Shown: positions 51,520 to 60,874, counted from the stretch's first letter. The stretch: 64,000 nucleotides of DNA from Vagococcus fluvialis (GCF_003337315.1 NZ_QPJV01000009.1:1-64000); one strand, 5' to 3'. Program-made: numbers and translations. Notes: a model not told the origin generated them from the sequence alone.

Positions 51520-51838
51520 TTTTTACTTCTCCTTCCACAGAAAGTTTATTAATTAATTGGATAAAAGCAATTTGTTCATCTAAAACTTGTTTACCAGTTT
51601 CTGTAATAAGATATTCTTTTTTTGAATCTTCTTCTGAAACTAATTTGATATAGTCTTTTTTTAAAAAATCTGCAATAGTTCGATACATGGTTGCTGGCCC
51701 AATACTAACAAATCCCTTTGTTGCTTCATTAACGTATTTCATAATCTCATAACCATGCGATTTATTTCTAAGAGAGAGCAAAATTAAAAAGGCTGGATAG
51801 TTCATTGGTGAGTCTAATAATGGTTTAGATTGTTTCAT
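51506..51838 (-). CDS. PadR-family transcriptional regulator
   Basis: A 110-residue PadR regulator with a winged HTH (about 15-80: AFLILLSLRNKSHGYEIMKYVNEAT, SIGPATMYRTIADFLKKDYI) and a C-terminal helix for dimerisation. The ATG at 51838 has AGGTGG upstream; a longer open frame passes through the promoter and is rejected. It is first in a two-gene operon with the DUF2812-like gene. The promoter carries repeats suited to autorepression. Confidence 0.87.
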   Translation of the reverse strand: MKQSKPLLDSPMNYPAFLILLSLRNKSHGYEIMKYVNEATKGFVSIGPATMYRTIADFLKKDYIKLVSEEDSKKEYLITETGKQVLDEQIAFIQLINKLSVEGEVKNEKA

Positions 51839-51863
51839 GTTAAAACCACCTTTCTTTCTTTTT

Positions 51864-51916
51864 ACTATATATCCGTTTTGGTTATATGTCAAATGGTTAT
51901 ATCTGAGGTGGATATA
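51864..51916 (-). promoter_or_regulatory. padR promoter with candidate operator
   Basis: On the minus strand -35 TTGACA (51887-51892), a 17-bp spacer and -10 TATAGT (51864-51869) form a strong promoter. It is covered by an outer inverted repeat TATATCC/GGATATA (51868-51916) and two direct GGTTATAT repeats (51880-51887 and 51895-51902), probably PadR sites. Confidence 0.6.
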
Positions 51917-52066
51917 AAAATAATGAATAGTTTTAATAACACGCTGATTTATATATAATATGAAAAAACATAGCAACCAATTTCATTGCACGGATTTGGA
52001 AATAAATTGGATTTGGTAACGTTTTAAATAATAAGTTAATCTTATGGTGTAAGGGAGGTAACACAA

Positions 52067-54085
52067 ATGGACAGTCGACGACCAGAGCTCTTTTTACTTA
52101 TATGCCAACAAAATAATCGCTATGAAATAAAAGTATTAGCAGAAAAATTTCAAGTGAGTACTCGGACAATTTATAATGATATAAAAAAATTAAATGAGTT
52201 ACTACTTGCAGAAGGTTATGAAGAAATAAAAATTGAGAAAAGTATTATTTTTTATGAAAAAATGATACCGCTCTCTTTTGAACAATTGATTAATTTAGAT
52301 GAAGATTATATTTTAACTCATCCCAAAATTCGTCGTTTAAGATTACTTGGAGAAGTACTTATGTTTCAAGAACAATTTAGTATGGATGATTTGAAAGAGA
52401 AATTGCCTCTTTCAAGGAATACACTTCTTTCTGATCTTAAATGGGTAAAAGAGGAGCTAAGTTTTCACCAAATTGAATTTTTATCTAGACCTTTTATAGG
52501 GTATCAGGTTTTAGGTGATGAAAAAGATATACGTCACTTATTGGTCTTAACGTTACAAGAGGATCCTTTAGTGTTTGAAGGTAACAAAAAACAACAAAAA
52601 GAATTAGAACAAGCCGAAAAATTGTTAAATTATTGTGCGGAAATGTTAGAAATAACTTTTAGTGATAGTTCATTTGATACGCTACTGTTAACTTTTTGGG
52701 TGACATATAGTCGTATTAAATTAGGAAAAAAACTAAGCTTTTATCCTAAAAATACAAAAGAAGAAAAACTATTATTAAAAAGCCGAAAGTTATTTGAAGA
52801 AGAATTTGGTATTTCGTTTCACTCAGAAGAACTTATGTATTTGGCACAGAAATTAACAGAGTCGTCTCTGATTAATTACAATGATGACATTAATGAAAAA
52901 TGGTTAGACTACCATCTAATGGCTGCTGACTTAATCAAAAAAGTTTCTGAATTAAGTGGTAATACCTATTTTTTAGAAGATGATCTATTACATCAAGGAA
53001 TTATTAATCATTTGAGACCTGCTTTTAACCGAGTTATCTCACATTCAGAAATTAATAATCCGATGTTTGATTACATTACAAGAACGTTTAAAACCTTACA
53101 TAATCAAGTATGCCAAGGTATGGTATTGATTGAAGAACAAATGAAAATAACTTTTACCGAACAAGAAATATCTTTCTTTACCTTATTCTTTATAGCATCT
53201 GTTGAAAGAAGAAAGAGTTATCCGACAAAACCTAAAAAAATAATTATTGTTTGCGATGCTGGAGTTAGTACATCACAAATATTACGTTCAAAATTGGAAG
53301 TCAATTTTGATGTAATTATTCAAGGAACATTTGGAAAAAGAACTGCTGGTGATTGGTTGAGAGCTAATAAAACAGATTTAATTATATCAACTATTCCGTT
53401 TAATTATCCAAATGTAGAAAGTATTCAAGTAGCACCCTTTGTTACAGAAGAAGATATGAAAAAACTCTACTTACTGTTTAACACTAAAAAAGAAAAAATT
53501 GATATGAATGAAATTGTTTCTATTATAAATCAAGAAGTAGCTCTCACTTCAGAGCAGAAACAAACAATAAAAGCCGAATTAATGACCTATTTTAGGTTGA
53601 AAAATGATCAGGATTCAGAGAAAGGTGTGTATCAACCAATGTTAGTTGAAGTTTTAAATGAAAAATTAATCAAAGTTAATTATGAAGCAAGTAATAGAGA
53701 TGAGGCTGTTAAAGCAAGTGGCCAATTATTAGTAGATAGTGGCTTAGCAAAACAATCTTATGTAGACGGCATGCTTGAAAATGTAGAAGTTAATGGAACA
53801 TATATTGTTATTGCTCCAGGTATTGCTATGCCACATGCTAGACCAGAAACAGGGGCACTAGATATTGGATTAAGTATTGTGACTTTGAAAGAATCAGTTG
53901 TTTTTGGTCATCCTCAAAATGACCCAGTCAACATTGTTGTAGGTCTATGCGCCGTTGATCACCAATCACACTTAAAAGCTCTATCAGAACTTGTTGAAAT
54001 TTTAGGAAACGAAGAAAAAATTACTCAGATTAAAACTGCTGAAACAGCAGAAGATATCATGACAATTATTAGAGGAGGAAATTAA
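52067..54085 (+). CDS. BglG-family PRD regulator with IIB and IIA domains
   Basis: A 672-residue PTS-controlled regulator. Order: N-terminal HTH (IKVLAEKFQVSTRTIYNDIKKLN), a second HTH (SMDDLKEKLPLSRNTLLSDLKWV), two PRD domains (about 180-400), a IIB domain with cysteine in IIIVCDAGVSTSQILRSKL and a C-terminal IIA domain with histidine in AMPHARPETGA. Phosphorylation of these sites would report sugar supply. It directly precedes the ascorbate-type IIB gene by 1 bp. The IIA domain may also serve as the missing IIA of that PTS. A GGGAGG site precedes the ATG. Confidence 0.88.
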   Translation: MDSRRPELFLLICQQNNRYEIKVLAEKFQVSTRTIYNDIKKLNELLLAEGYEEIKIEKSIIFYEKMIPLSFEQLINLDEDYILTHPKIRRLRLLGEVLMFQEQFSMDDLKEKLPLSRNTLLSDLKWVKEELSFHQIEFLSRPFIGYQVLGDEKDIRHLLVLTLQEDPLVFEGNKKQQKELEQAEKLLNYCAEMLEITFSDSSFDTLLLTFWVTYSRIKLGKKLSFYPKNTKEEKLLLKSRKLFEEEFGISFHSEELMYLAQKLTESSLINYNDDINEKWLDYHLMAADLIKKVSELSGNTYFLEDDLLHQGIINHLRPAFNRVISHSEINNPMFDYITRTFKTLHNQVCQGMVLIEEQMKITFTEQEISFFTLFFIASVERRKSYPTKPKKIIIVCDAGVSTSQILRSKLEVNFDVIIQGTFGKRTAGDWLRANKTDLIISTIPFNYPNVESIQVAPFVTEEDMKKLYLLFNTKKEKIDMNEIVSIINQEVALTSEQKQTIKAELMTYFRLKNDQDSEKGVYQPMLVEVLNEKLIKVNYEASNRDEAVKASGQLLVDSGLAKQSYVDGMLENVEVNGTYIVIAPGIAMPHARPETGALDIGLSIVTLKESVVFGHPQNDPVNIVVGLCAVDHQSHLKALSELVEILGNEEKITQIKTAETAEDIMTIIRGGN

Positions 54086-54086
54086 G

Positions 54087-54362
54087 ATGTTAAAAATAGT
54101 AACGGTTTGTGGTGCGGGAGTAGGAAGTTCAATGATGTTAAGATTATTCACGCAACAAATTTTACAAGCAGAAGGAATTGAAGCAACAGTTGATGCTTCA
54201 GATATTGGTTCAGTTAGTCCAGATAGTTATGATATTTTAATCACTACTTCAGACTTTGCTGATACATTAAGAGGCTCTTCAGCAACGATTGTAAGAATCG
54301 ATAATATGATGGATAAAGCCTTCTTAAAATCAGAATTATTGAAAGCGATTGAGTCAAGATAA
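54087..54362 (+). CDS. ulaB: PTS IIB component, ascorbate-type
   Basis: A 91-residue IIB protein with the phosphorylated cysteine C8 in VTVCGAGVGSSMMLRLF, typical of UlaB/SgaB. It donates phosphate to the substrate bound by the UlaA-type permease. Located between the regulator and permease genes. Confidence 0.9.
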   Translation: MLKIVTVCGAGVGSSMMLRLFTQQILQAEGIEATVDASDIGSVSPDSYDILITTSDFADTLRGSSATIVRIDNMMDKAFLKSELLKAIESR

Positions 54363-54393
54363 AACTAATTAACTAATAAAGGAGAAAATAATC

Positions 54394-55674
54394 ATGGCAG
54401 TATTTATGTATATTGTACAAAATGTGTTAAGCCAAGCAGTGTTTATTATTGGGTTTGTGGTTATTATTGGTATGCTGGCTCAAAAGCAAACTTGGGATAA
54501 AATCTTACCAAGTACGATTAAAACAATGATTGGTTTTACAATGATTAATATCGGTGGACAAACATTAGGGATGTCACTATTACCATTACAACCGATGATT
54601 TCTAAAATTTTTAAGGTAAAAGAAGTTGCAACTGACATTGGTGCAGCTCAAGCTGAAAGTTTAGCTGATATTGGAACAGAAATGGCTCTTATTTTTGCAT
54701 TCGGATTTTTTACAAACTTATTATTAGCTAGATTTACTCGATTTAAATATGTTCACTTGTCAGCTCATGTGTCATTTTTCTTCTCAGGCTTAATTGCAGC
54801 ACTACTTAAATTTGGGACAAATCTTTCGTTTGTTATGATTGTTTTAGTAGGTTCGTTATTATTAGGACTATACATGACATTTTCATGTGCTTATGTTGCC
54901 AAATGTATGAAAGGTGTTAAGGGTGGTGAAGGATTTACATTAGCTCACTCAAGTTCATCTGGACTATTAATGGCTTCATTGATTGGTAAGTGGTTTGGTA
55001 ATAAAGATAAAGATTTAGAAGATTTACAAATTCCGAAAAAATTAAACTTTTTACGTGAAATGACTATTTCTTTAACTATTGTAATGACACTATTATTCTT
55101 AGTTTTAGGTTTAGTTGCAGGTCCATCTTGGACAATTGAAAATATCACAAATGGTCAAGATATGTTTGTCTTTTCATTATTACGTGGTGTTGAATTTGGG
55201 GTTTGGATTACAGTAATTGTAACTGGTGTTAGAATGATGCTTTCTGAAATTATTCCTGCTTTCCACGGAATCTCAGACAAAATCATTCCAAACTCAATTC
55301 CAGGATTAGATGTACCACTTTTATTCCCGGCGTATCCAACATCAGTGATTGTAGGATTCTTATCTAGTTTAACAGCTGGTCTTTTAGGAATGGTTATTTT
55401 AGGGTTAATGAATTATCCAGTGATTGTCTTCCCAGCGTTAATTCCAACTTTCTTTACAGGAGCTGCAACAGCTATCTTTGGTAACGCACATGGAGGTAGA
55501 AGAGGAGCTATTCTAGGATCCTTTGCTAACGGGTTAGTGTTAATTTTTGGACAAGCTTTCCTTTTACCAATGATTGGTACATACGCACCGATTATGCGTA
55601 TTCTAAGTGAAACAGACTATGTTGTCTATGGTCCGATTTTAGGATGGGTACTAAAAGTATTAGGAGGTATGTAA
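54394..55674 (+). CDS. ulaA: PTS IIC component, ascorbate-type permease
   Basis: A 426-residue polytopic permease of the UlaA/SgaT family, with IIGFVVIIGMLAQKQTWDKILPSTIKT, GFTMINIGGQTLG, LAHSSSSGLL and FGNAHGGRRGA. Family members take up L-ascorbate or unknown sugars. No UlaD, UlaE or UlaF (ascorbate breakdown) gene is adjacent, so the substrate is probably not ascorbate. An AAAGGAG site precedes the ATG. Confidence 0.88.
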   Translation: MAVFMYIVQNVLSQAVFIIGFVVIIGMLAQKQTWDKILPSTIKTMIGFTMINIGGQTLGMSLLPLQPMISKIFKVKEVATDIGAAQAESLADIGTEMALIFAFGFFTNLLLARFTRFKYVHLSAHVSFFFSGLIAALLKFGTNLSFVMIVLVGSLLLGLYMTFSCAYVAKCMKGVKGGEGFTLAHSSSSGLLMASLIGKWFGNKDKDLEDLQIPKKLNFLREMTISLTIVMTLLFLVLGLVAGPSWTIENITNGQDMFVFSLLRGVEFGVWITVIVTGVRMMLSEIIPAFHGISDKIIPNSIPGLDVPLLFPAYPTSVIVGFLSSLTAGLLGMVILGLMNYPVIVFPALIPTFFTGAATAIFGNAHGGRRGAILGSFANGLVLIFGQAFLLPMIGTYAPIMRILSETDYVVYGPILGWVLKVLGGM

Positions 55675-56364
55675 TTGAATAATTTAGCAATATTTACAGT
55701 GTGGAATTATCCAACTAAAGAAGATTTTTATCAAATTCTTGATAGTTTAGATGAACAGGGTGTCGGATTCGTTGAAATTGGTATCCCAGTAACTAATCCC
55801 TATGTAGATGGTGATTTAATTCAAGAAGCTCATAAAAAAGTAATAGATACAGGGTTAACAACATCTGATCTAGAAGAAGATTTAAAACTGATTAAAGAAC
55901 GATATTCTTTTAAAGTTATCTTAATGACTTATAAAGAAGGGGTGGAACTTTTTGACATCGATAAATTAAGTCACACTTTGTATGATGGAATTATCTGTGT
56001 TGATCAAGTGTTAAAAGCAAGTCAGTTTAATTCTCCAGTCTATATTTTTAATGAAGATTTGACGAATCAAGAGTTAGAAAACTTTTTAATTAGTGATAGT
56101 CAATTTAACTACGTGATGTCTGGTAGAGGAAAAACAGGTTCTTTTGATTCAGTTCCAAGTGAGTATATAAAAACCATTAAACGAATTAATCAAATAAAAC
56201 CTCAATCAAAAAATTTTATTGGCTTTGGCATAAAAAGCAAAGCAGATATCATGAATGTTATTGAAAATGGGGCAGATGGTGCGATTATTGGAACAGCCTT
56301 TATTCAAATCTTTTTAGACAAAGGAATTGAAGGTATCAACGAGTATTTAAAGAGTTTAAAATAA
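55675..56364 (+). CDS. orphan tryptophan-synthase-alpha-like protein in a PTS operon
   Basis: A 229-residue TIM-barrel protein of the TrpA family, about 35-40 residues shorter than usual TrpA. The catalytic pair is kept: E34 in FVEIGIP and D45 in YVDGDLIQ, at the same 11-residue spacing as E49 and D60 of Escherichia coli TrpA. The loop SGRGKTGSF and the phosphate-binding FGIKSKADIMNVIENGADGAIIGTAF are also TrpA-like. No trpB or other trp gene is near. It starts with TTG behind TAGGAGG, 1 base after the permease stop, so it is the last gene of the PTS operon. I infer an aldolase-type cleavage of the PTS product. Confidence 0.82.
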   Translation: MNNLAIFTVWNYPTKEDFYQILDSLDEQGVGFVEIGIPVTNPYVDGDLIQEAHKKVIDTGLTTSDLEEDLKLIKERYSFKVILMTYKEGVELFDIDKLSHTLYDGIICVDQVLKASQFNSPVYIFNEDLTNQELENFLISDSQFNYVMSGRGKTGSFDSVPSEYIKTIKRINQIKPQSKNFIGFGIKSKADIMNVIENGADGAIIGTAFIQIFLDKGIEGINEYLKSLK

Positions 56365-56366
56365 TG

Positions 56367-56396
56367 AAAAAGACTGCTTATTAGGCAGTCTTTTTT
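56367..56396. terminator. terminator after the TrpA-like gene
   Basis: AAAAGACTGC pairs with GCAGTCTTTT around a short loop, followed by T. It lies between convergent genes. Confidence 0.87.
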
Positions 56397-57654
56397 ATTG
56401 TTTAACAGTTATTGGATCAACTACTTTTTTACCGTAAAAGCTTGAAATAAGTAAGAAAATGACTGATAAAGTACCAAATAGTATCCAACTTAATGTATCA
56501 CTAAAGACATTGGCTGAACCTAAAAAGATTAATTGGCCAATAGGTGTTCCTGCCATAACTAAAATACTAAAAATACCACTTGTTAGCCCAAGCTTTTCTT
56601 CAGGTACTTCACTAATAATATAAGCTGAGATTCTGGGGTTTATTTTACCTAGTAGGTAACCAAGTGTAAATAATAAAGTAACTAGTAGTATCTTGGATGG
56701 GAGTAAGATAATAGTAATAGGTAGTAAAGCAGTATTAAGTAAAATTAAGCTAATAATGAGTAAACTTGAAACATCTTTGAAAAAATCTTTTGTAAATAAT
56801 GAACCTAGTAAGATACCAATTGAACTACTAATGCTAACAATAGCTAAAGTATTAGGAAGATTATTGAACCACAGAACATTTCTATGGATTAAGGAAACAT
56901 TTAATAAACCATCTGAAGAAGAACCTAGTAGATTAATTAAAACTGCGAAAATAATAATCATTTTTAAGAAAGGATTTTGTAAAAATAAGTGAAGGGTTTC
57001 TTTAAAATCTCTTCGAAAATTATTTTGTGAGTTAATTTTATTCTCAGCTAAAGTTAGGTCAAATTGATTTAACAAGTTATAGTGACTTAAAATAATCCCA
57101 CCAGCAACTAAAAAAGTAATGGCGTTAATAATCGCAAATAGAGAAAAGTTGTAGTTTAACTGAACGATGAAAAATGCTCCTGCCCCTTGAAAGATTAACT
57201 GAATGAGAGTTTGAAGAGCAGTTTGAAACCCCATTGCCTCCATTAAACTGTCTTTTTCCACTAAAAGTTTAATAAAAGGAAGTTGTAAAGCGCTACTAAA
57301 GAAACCAAAACAATCAGCAACGACATTAATTAAAAGTAATATCATAAATAATAAAAAATTGGGTTTAAGTAAAATCAACCATGCTAGTAAGATAAATAAT
57401 AGAAATTGAATGAATCTTGATAAGATATTCCATTTTAATTTATTTTTTGTGGCATCGGCTAAATGGCCAACAAATGGTTGGAAAAAGCTAGGAATGAAAA
57501 TCGCAACAGATGCTAGTGAAACGGCTAAAGTATTAAAGGGTAATGTACTGGCATAGACAATAAAAACAATATTGTAAAGACTGTTACCGATAGCGTTTAG
57601 TAGAGAAGCATTTGTTAATGTGCGGTAACCTTTGTTTGAAAAATAAGTATTCAT
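56395..57654 (-). CDS. MFS transporter
   Basis: A 419-residue major facilitator protein with about 12 helices. FQPFVGHLADATKNK matches the loop 2-3 signature, and the overall pattern resembles macrolide/multidrug exporters. It probably exports a small molecule. The ATG at 57654 follows GAGGTGG; the GTG at 57663 lies inside that site. It is divergent from the Rgg gene 95 bp away, a common pairing in which Rgg controls an exporter. Confidence 0.83.
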   Translation of the reverse strand: MNTYFSNKGYRTLTNASLLNAIGNSLYNIVFIVYASTLPFNTLAVSLASVAIFIPSFFQPFVGHLADATKNKLKWNILSRFIQFLLFILLAWLILLKPNFLLFMILLLINVVADCFGFFSSALQLPFIKLLVEKDSLMEAMGFQTALQTLIQLIFQGAGAFFIVQLNYNFSLFAIINAITFLVAGGIILSHYNLLNQFDLTLAENKINSQNNFRRDFKETLHLFLQNPFLKMIIIFAVLINLLGSSSDGLLNVSLIHRNVLWFNNLPNTLAIVSISSSIGILLGSLFTKDFFKDVSSLLIISLILLNTALLPITIILLPSKILLVTLLFTLGYLLGKINPRISAYIISEVPEEKLGLTSGIFSILVMAGTPIGQLIFLGSANVFSDTLSWILFGTLSVIFLLISSFYGKKVVDPITVKQ

Positions 57655-57749
57655 GTTTTCCACCTCGATGTTTATTTGTTAATTTCAGTATAGATGGGTT
57701 AAACTTAAGATAAGATAAAATTCTACTATAGTGGAAAAAAGGTGAAAAG

Positions 57750-58727
57750 ATGAATGAAGGACAATTATTTAGAAAGCTCAGAAAAGATAGAGGGTTAAGT
57801 TTAGAGCAAGTGGCAGACGAGATGAACAGTGTTTCTTTTATTAGTAAGTTTGAAAAAGGAAACTCAAACATTAGTATGCACCGTTTAGAAAGATTGCTAC
57901 AAAATATTAATGTTTCTTTTGAAGAGTTTCTATATTTAAGAGAATTAGATAATGTACCTAACTTAAATCAGACACTAAAAGTTTTACGGGGCTATTTAAC
58001 AAGTGATTTTTATTTTAGTTTAGCAGAAATCATGGAAACTATTTCTAATATCAATGAAATAGGTTTTAAAGAAGGAATTAAGAGAATGCAAACCTTTAAA
58101 GCAAACATGAATCCTAAAATTAGTTGGCAAAAATTTGTTAGTATTTATTGTGATATTTGTATTTATACGTATAAGTCTAATCTAGATGAAAGCGATGAAT
58201 TAGAAACTGGGACTGTGATGAAAGAAATAAATTACCTTAGTAAACCAATAGTTTCTTATTTGTATAAAGTTGAAGACTGGGGCGTATTTGAAGTACTATT
58301 ATTTAGAATGTTTTTCTTTTCTTTTACAGCAGAACAAGTAAGCCATTTATTAAAAATAGCTATCTCAAGAACTAAAAAAGAAGCCAGACTACAAGTTATG
58401 GCAAATTTAAAAATAGATGTTCTGTTTTCTGCCTTTTCTTATTTTGTTAATTTTAGATATGAAAAAGAAGCTGAAGAAACATTAGAGATTGCTAGAGGTT
58501 TATTAAAAAATGAAAGAGATTTAACAAATAGTACCTGTTTACTATTTTATGAAGGGTGGTTCACTATTGTTTTTAGAGATATGGAAAAAGGATTGCAATC
58601 TTGTTATCAATCAATTTCTATTTTCAAAATATTAGACCAACCAGAATTAGAAAGTAGATTTCAGTTGTTTTTGAAAAATATTTTAAAAAATAAGGAAGAA
58701 CCAGATAGTTACTATATGTTTGTGTGA
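57750..58727 (+). CDS. Rgg/MutR-family transcriptional regulator
   Basis: A 325-residue RNPP-type regulator. The N-terminal HTH is FRKLRKDRGLSLEQVADEMNSVSFISKFEKGNSNIS (about 6-41), and the remaining helical repeats form the Rgg C-terminal domain. Many family members bind short pheromone peptides. No short hydrophobic peptide gene is obvious in the flanking gaps. It likely controls the divergent MFS gene. Confidence 0.85.
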   Translation: MNEGQLFRKLRKDRGLSLEQVADEMNSVSFISKFEKGNSNISMHRLERLLQNINVSFEEFLYLRELDNVPNLNQTLKVLRGYLTSDFYFSLAEIMETISNINEIGFKEGIKRMQTFKANMNPKISWQKFVSIYCDICIYTYKSNLDESDELETGTVMKEINYLSKPIVSYLYKVEDWGVFEVLLFRMFFFSFTAEQVSHLLKIAISRTKKEARLQVMANLKIDVLFSAFSYFVNFRYEKEAEETLEIARGLLKNERDLTNSTCLLFYEGWFTIVFRDMEKGLQSCYQSISIFKILDQPELESRFQLFLKNILKNKEEPDSYYMFV

Positions 58728-58858
58728 TTTTAATGATAGTTGCTACCTTTTACGTGTGTTATTTGGTTAATCGTGTTAAACTATTGAAGCTAAAAATAAA
58801 TTTAAACGAGTCAAATGAATCTTCTTTTGCTTGTTTAGTAAGTAAAAGGATGTTTTAT

Positions 58859-60349
58859 ATGAATCAAAATAAATTTTCAGATTATAAGTTAGACCCAACG
58901 ATTATTAGGGCTTTACAAGTTTTAAAATACGATGAGCCAACAAAAGTTCAACAAGAAGTGATGCCTTATCTTTTAAATAAAAAAGATATTATCGTTAAAT
59001 CACAAACAGGTAGTGGAAAAACAGCTGCTTTTGGTATTCCTTTATGCCAAATTGTTGATTGGGAAGAAAGAGCGCCACAAGCCTTAGTTTTAACACCAAC
59101 CAGAGAACTCGCGACACAAATTAAAGATGAAATTTTTAATATTGGTCGATACAAACGAATTAAAGTAGAAGCTTTATTTGGTAAAAGTTCGTATCAATCT
59201 CAAGTTAAAAACTTAAAACAAAGAACGCATATTGTAGTAGCAACACCAGGTCGTTTATTTGATCATATTTATAGAGGAACAATTGATTTAAGTAAAATCA
59301 AAACAGTCATTATTGATGAAGCTGATGAGATGTTTGCTATGGGATTCATTGACCAAGTTGAGCAAATCTTACAAAGATTACCTAGAAAAAGAACAACAGC
59401 TTTATTTTCAGCAACGATGCCAAAAGCTGTAAAAAATCTTTCAGAAAGCTTTTTAAAAAATCCTCAAACCATTGAAATTAAAGCGACAAATGATTCTAAG
59501 AAAAAAATCCATCAAGAATTTGTTAGAGTGGAAGATGATTATAAATTAGTTGCCTTGAAAAATTTACTTGTTGTCAAGAATCCAGAAAGTAGTATTTTAT
59601 TCTGTAATACTAAAATCATGGTTGATAATTTAACAAAACAACTTCAAAAATCCGGAATTGCTGTTAATATGTTACATGGTGGTATGGAACAAAGTGATCG
59701 TAGTCAAGTCATTCAAGACTTTAAACGTGGTTACTTTAGACATTTAGTCGCAACAGATGTAGCCGCTAGGGGAATTGATGTAGCGGATATAGAATTAGTT
59801 GTGAATTATGATTTACCTGAAAAAGCAGAAACTTACGTTCACAGAATTGGACGTACTGCTCGTTTCAAAAATAGCGGAAATGCCCTTTCTTTAGTCAATC
59901 ATCATGATAAAGGTCAATTTGATATGATTTTAGAAGCTCAAGATAGATTAATTGAAGAAATTGAAGTTCCTTCAAAATCAATTGTTGAGAAATACCAAAT
60001 CGAATTTGATGAAAAACAAAGTAAAAAACCAATGCTTAGAAAAGAAAAAGGCCACGATTTTAAAGATGATATTATGAAAATCCATATCAATGCTGGTAAG
60101 AAAACTAAAATGAGACCAGGAGATGTTGTGGGAGCCTTATGTAATATTGAAGGTATGACAGGAGATGACATTGGTGTTATCAACTTAATGGATATTTCAA
60201 CTTTTGTGGAAATTTTAAATGGCAAAGGTGAAATGGTTCTAAAAGAGTTACAAAGAATGCCAATCAAAGGCCGTATGAGACGAGTGAGTCGTTCAAATGA
60301 GACGACTTATGAAAGAGATTTAAAACAAATGAATCGAGGAAAAAGATAA
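58859..60349 (+). CDS. dbpA: DEAD-box RNA helicase, DbpA/YxiN-like
   Basis: A 496-residue DEAD-box helicase. The Q motif region EPTKVQQEVMPYLL, motif I SQTGSGKT, PTRELA, TPGR, DEAD, SAT and HRIGRTAR are in order. The last 75 residues (HINAGKKTKMRPGDVVGALCNIEG...) form a DbpA-type RNA-binding domain, which in relatives recognises 23S rRNA during large-subunit assembly. The ATG at 58859 has AAAAGGA 8 bases before it; an in-frame extension of 45 residues overlaps the rgg end and is unlikely. Confidence 0.9.
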   Translation: MNQNKFSDYKLDPTIIRALQVLKYDEPTKVQQEVMPYLLNKKDIIVKSQTGSGKTAAFGIPLCQIVDWEERAPQALVLTPTRELATQIKDEIFNIGRYKRIKVEALFGKSSYQSQVKNLKQRTHIVVATPGRLFDHIYRGTIDLSKIKTVIIDEADEMFAMGFIDQVEQILQRLPRKRTTALFSATMPKAVKNLSESFLKNPQTIEIKATNDSKKKIHQEFVRVEDDYKLVALKNLLVVKNPESSILFCNTKIMVDNLTKQLQKSGIAVNMLHGGMEQSDRSQVIQDFKRGYFRHLVATDVAARGIDVADIELVVNYDLPEKAETYVHRIGRTARFKNSGNALSLVNHHDKGQFDMILEAQDRLIEEIEVPSKSIVEKYQIEFDEKQSKKPMLRKEKGHDFKDDIMKIHINAGKKTKMRPGDVVGALCNIEGMTGDDIGVINLMDISTFVEILNGKGEMVLKELQRMPIKGRMRRVSRSNETTYERDLKQMNRGKR

Positions 60350-60373
60350 GCCTTTGTTGCTTATCTTTTTTTA
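60340..60373 (+). terminator. Rho-independent terminator after the helicase
   Basis: AAAAGATAAGC pairs with GCTTATCTTTT over a 7-nt loop, then T. The stem overlaps the stop codon. Confidence 0.87.
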
Positions 60374-60432
60374 TTGAAAGTATAACTGATAACGTTTACA
60401 ATTAGAAGGTATAGATAAGGAGAGGTTATAGA

Positions 60433-60828
60433 ATGGAGCAAACTTTAGTTATAATTAAACCAGATGGTGTTCAAAAAAGGCTAGTAGGTGAGATTATCTC
60501 TCGCTTTGAAAAAAGAGGTTTTACTATCAAAAATATGAAAATGGAACAACTAAAAGAAGACGTAGTAAAAGAGCATTATGCTCATTTAAAAAGTGAACCA
60601 TTTTTTATGAATGTTGTTAAGTTTATGACATCTGGTCCAGTTGTTTGTCTTATATTAGAATCTCCTTTGGCTGTTCAATCAGTTAGGCAGATGGTAGGAG
60701 CAACTAATCCTCAAGAAGCATTACCTGGAACTATTAGAAGTGATTTTGGTTTTATCTCAAGTTCTAATATTATTCATGCATCTGATTCCATTGAAGCGGC
60801 AGAAATTGAAATTAAACGATTCTTTTAA
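60433..60828 (+). CDS. ndk: nucleoside diphosphate kinase
   Basis: A 131-residue NDK, slightly shorter than the usual 135-150. TLVIIKPDGVQKRLVGEII at the N-terminus and NIIHASDS with the phosphorylated H115 are diagnostic. PGTIRSDFG is also conserved. It balances nucleoside triphosphate pools. GGAGAGG precedes the ATG, and it is monocistronic with its own terminator. Confidence 0.94.
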   Translation: MEQTLVIIKPDGVQKRLVGEIISRFEKRGFTIKNMKMEQLKEDVVKEHYAHLKSEPFFMNVVKFMTSGPVVCLILESPLAVQSVRQMVGATNPQEALPGTIRSDFGFISSSNIIHASDSIEAAEIEIKRFF

Positions 60829-60869
60829 GAGGAGGTTGTGACGAAAGTAGTCACAATCTCCTTTTTTTT
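60829..60869 (+). terminator. Rho-independent terminator after ndk
   Basis: AGGAGGTTGTGAC pairs with GTCACAATCTCCT over a 7-nt loop, followed by a run of T. Confidence 0.9.
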
Positions 60870-60874
60870 CAAAT

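Noticed and set aside
55675-56364. TrpA of a tryptophan biosynthesis operon
   Set aside because: No other trp gene is adjacent, the protein is shorter than typical TrpA, and it is the last gene of a PTS operon.
58724-58858. N-terminal extension of the DEAD-box helicase
   Set aside because: The extra 45 residues are not helicase-like and overlap the rgg stop. The ATG at 58859 has a good ribosome site and is followed by the conserved core.
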